Shown: positions 63,330 through 64,000 of the stretch, in pieces
How positions within the stretch are numbered: the first letter of the stretch is position 1
Layout of the letters: each line of letters opens with the position of its first letter
DNA from: Roseivirga thermotolerans
Lineage (GTDB): Bacteria; Bacteroidota; Bacteroidia; Cytophagales; Cyclobacteriaceae
Assembly: GCF_014653175.1 (NCBI RefSeq)
Contig: NZ_BNAG01000002.1
Location: 682,001-746,000, forward strand
DNA: 64,000 nucleotides
Reading direction: 5' to 3'
The notes under the pieces: model-generated
Seen by the model: the letters and a program-made list of their open reading frames with translations, nothing else
What the model was told of the DNA's origin: nothing
The model's database searches: none
Made by a program: the position numbers and the translations under genes

Positions 63330-64000
63330 ATGAAGGTAATCGAATGTCCGAGAGATGCCATGCAGGGAATAAATGAGTTTATTCCTACTCAGAAGAAAAC
63401 TGACTACATCAATGAGTTGCTGAAGGTGGGGTTCGACACTATAGATTTTGGAAGCTTTGTTTCTCCTAAGGCGATTCCTCAGATGCGAGATACTGCCCAA
63501 GTGTTAGAAGGGCTTCACTTGTCAAGCACTACCTCTAAGTTGTTGGCCATTGTGGCCAACCTTAGAGGAGCCACCGATGCTGTTAGCTTTGAAGCCATAA
63601 GTTATCTGGGATTTCCGTTGTCAATTTCAGAAACCTTTCAGCAACGCAATACCAACAAAAGCATAGGGGAGGCCCTGACCCAATTGGCCGAAATTCAGAA
63701 CCTGTGTGTTAAGCATAATAGAGTACTCGTTACCTATATATCAATGGGCTTTGGTAACCCATATAATGAGCCGTTCAATGAAGAAATTGTTTCGGCCTTT
63801 GTAGAGAAGCTTGCCAATCTTGATATTAGAATAATTAGTTTATCTGATACCATTGGAGTTGCTGAACCACAGGTAATTAAACGTATTTTTAAAAATAGTA
63901 TAACCGCCTACCCAACTATAGAATTTGGAGCACATTTTCACTCCACTCCGCAAACGGCCAGGGAAAAAATAATAGCTGCATTAGAGTCCGGGTGTCAGCG
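63330..64000 (+). CDS. Hydroxymethylglutaryl-CoA lyase, 3' truncated
   Basis: The frame starts at ATG 63330 and is open to the window end (223 codons seen). It begins MKVIECPRDAMQG with R8 and D9 of the catalytic RD pair. FGSFVSPKAIPQM (40-52), the loop SMGFGNPYNEP, SLSDTIGVAEP and the metal ligands H202 and H204 (GAHFHSTPQTA) follow. It splits HMG-CoA to acetyl-CoA and acetoacetate in leucine breakdown. The catalytic Cys loop lies beyond the window. Confidence 0.9.
   Translation, partial: MKVIECPRDAMQGINEFIPTQKKTDYINELLKVGFDTIDFGSFVSPKAIPQMRDTAQVLEGLHLSSTTSKLLAIVANLRGATDAVSFEAISYLGFPLSISETFQQRNTNKSIGEALTQLAEIQNLCVKHNRVLVTYISMGFGNPYNEPFNEEIVSAFVEKLANLDIRIISLSDTIGVAEPQVIKRIFKNSITAYPTIEFGAHFHSTPQTAREKIIAALESGCQ

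Overview
The window comes from a Bacteroidota chromosome, most likely a marine-type Cytophagales bacterium. The base composition looks to be in the mid-40s percent GC by eye. Signs of the phylum include lipoproteins with short lipoboxes, an LptE gene of the Bacteroidota type, OmpA fused to PD40 repeats, a TonB C-terminal domain on a secreted protein, ECF sigma/anti-sigma pairs, a TAnnTTTG-type -7 element before pckA, and almost no strong Shine-Dalgarno sequences. No rRNA, tRNA, CRISPR array, prophage or intact insertion sequence was found. It reads as core and housekeeping chromosome with a few accessory operons.

Layout. 1-3.1 kb: two tandem M14 carboxypeptidase-like secreted proteins; the first (cut by the window edge) seems to have lost its zinc and catalytic residues. 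3.2-3.5 kb: an inverted pair of a structured repeat. 3.7-5.0 kb: TonB-C and TPR proteins (minus). 5.2-8.8 kb: etfB-etfA, a bifunctional nuclease-type protein and a nucleoside transporter (plus). 9.1-11.7 kb: a molybdenum hydroxylase pair (minus). 12-16 kb: a membrane coiled-coil protein, pckA and a peptide transporter. 16-23.3 kb: DNA glycosylase-like protein, acetyltransferases, TRIC-like channel, SGNH hydrolase, acyl-CoA ligase and envelope proteins. 23.5-25.5 kb: flotillin plus its NfeD-like partner. 25.8-30.5 kb: AhpD-like protein, a small secreted peptide, an AraC regulator and a second molybdenum hydroxylase pair.

30.7-33.8 kb: a tight minus-strand operon that begins with a Cys-Cys-rich peptide and carries two ECF sigma factors around DUF998, RidA and DoxX genes. 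33.9-37.5 kb: a MarR-headed operon with a membrane protein, thiolase, hotdog thioesterase and PIG-L deacetylase. 37.7-39.4 kb: Crp/Fnr regulator, SnoaL-like and YceI genes. 39.7-41.7 kb: groES-groEL. 42-45.8 kb: a conserved unknown protein, two DUF1080 lipoproteins and a Tat-exported Gfo/Idh/MocA oxidoreductase (a likely 3-keto-glycoside pathway). 45.9-50.4 kb: miaB, a sigma-54 activator, lptE, a TPR protein and secG. 50.6-64 kb: a propeller lipoprotein, pabB, YceI, gamma carbonic anhydrase, DinB, thioesterases, a serine hydrolase, HDAC-like, OmpA/PD40, sigma/anti-sigma/fasciclin and the start of HMG-CoA lyase.

The least expected material is between the genes. One roughly 150-bp palindromic element occurs four times; its stems differ in sequence between copies but still pair. 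A second family of inverted repeats lies at convergent gene ends. There are well-formed candidate operators next to their probable regulators: 21-bp direct repeats by araC, a perfect 14-bp dyad by the Crp/Fnr gene, and TGTATAT sites by marR. All functions are assigned from recognised motifs and family knowledge; no database search was run.
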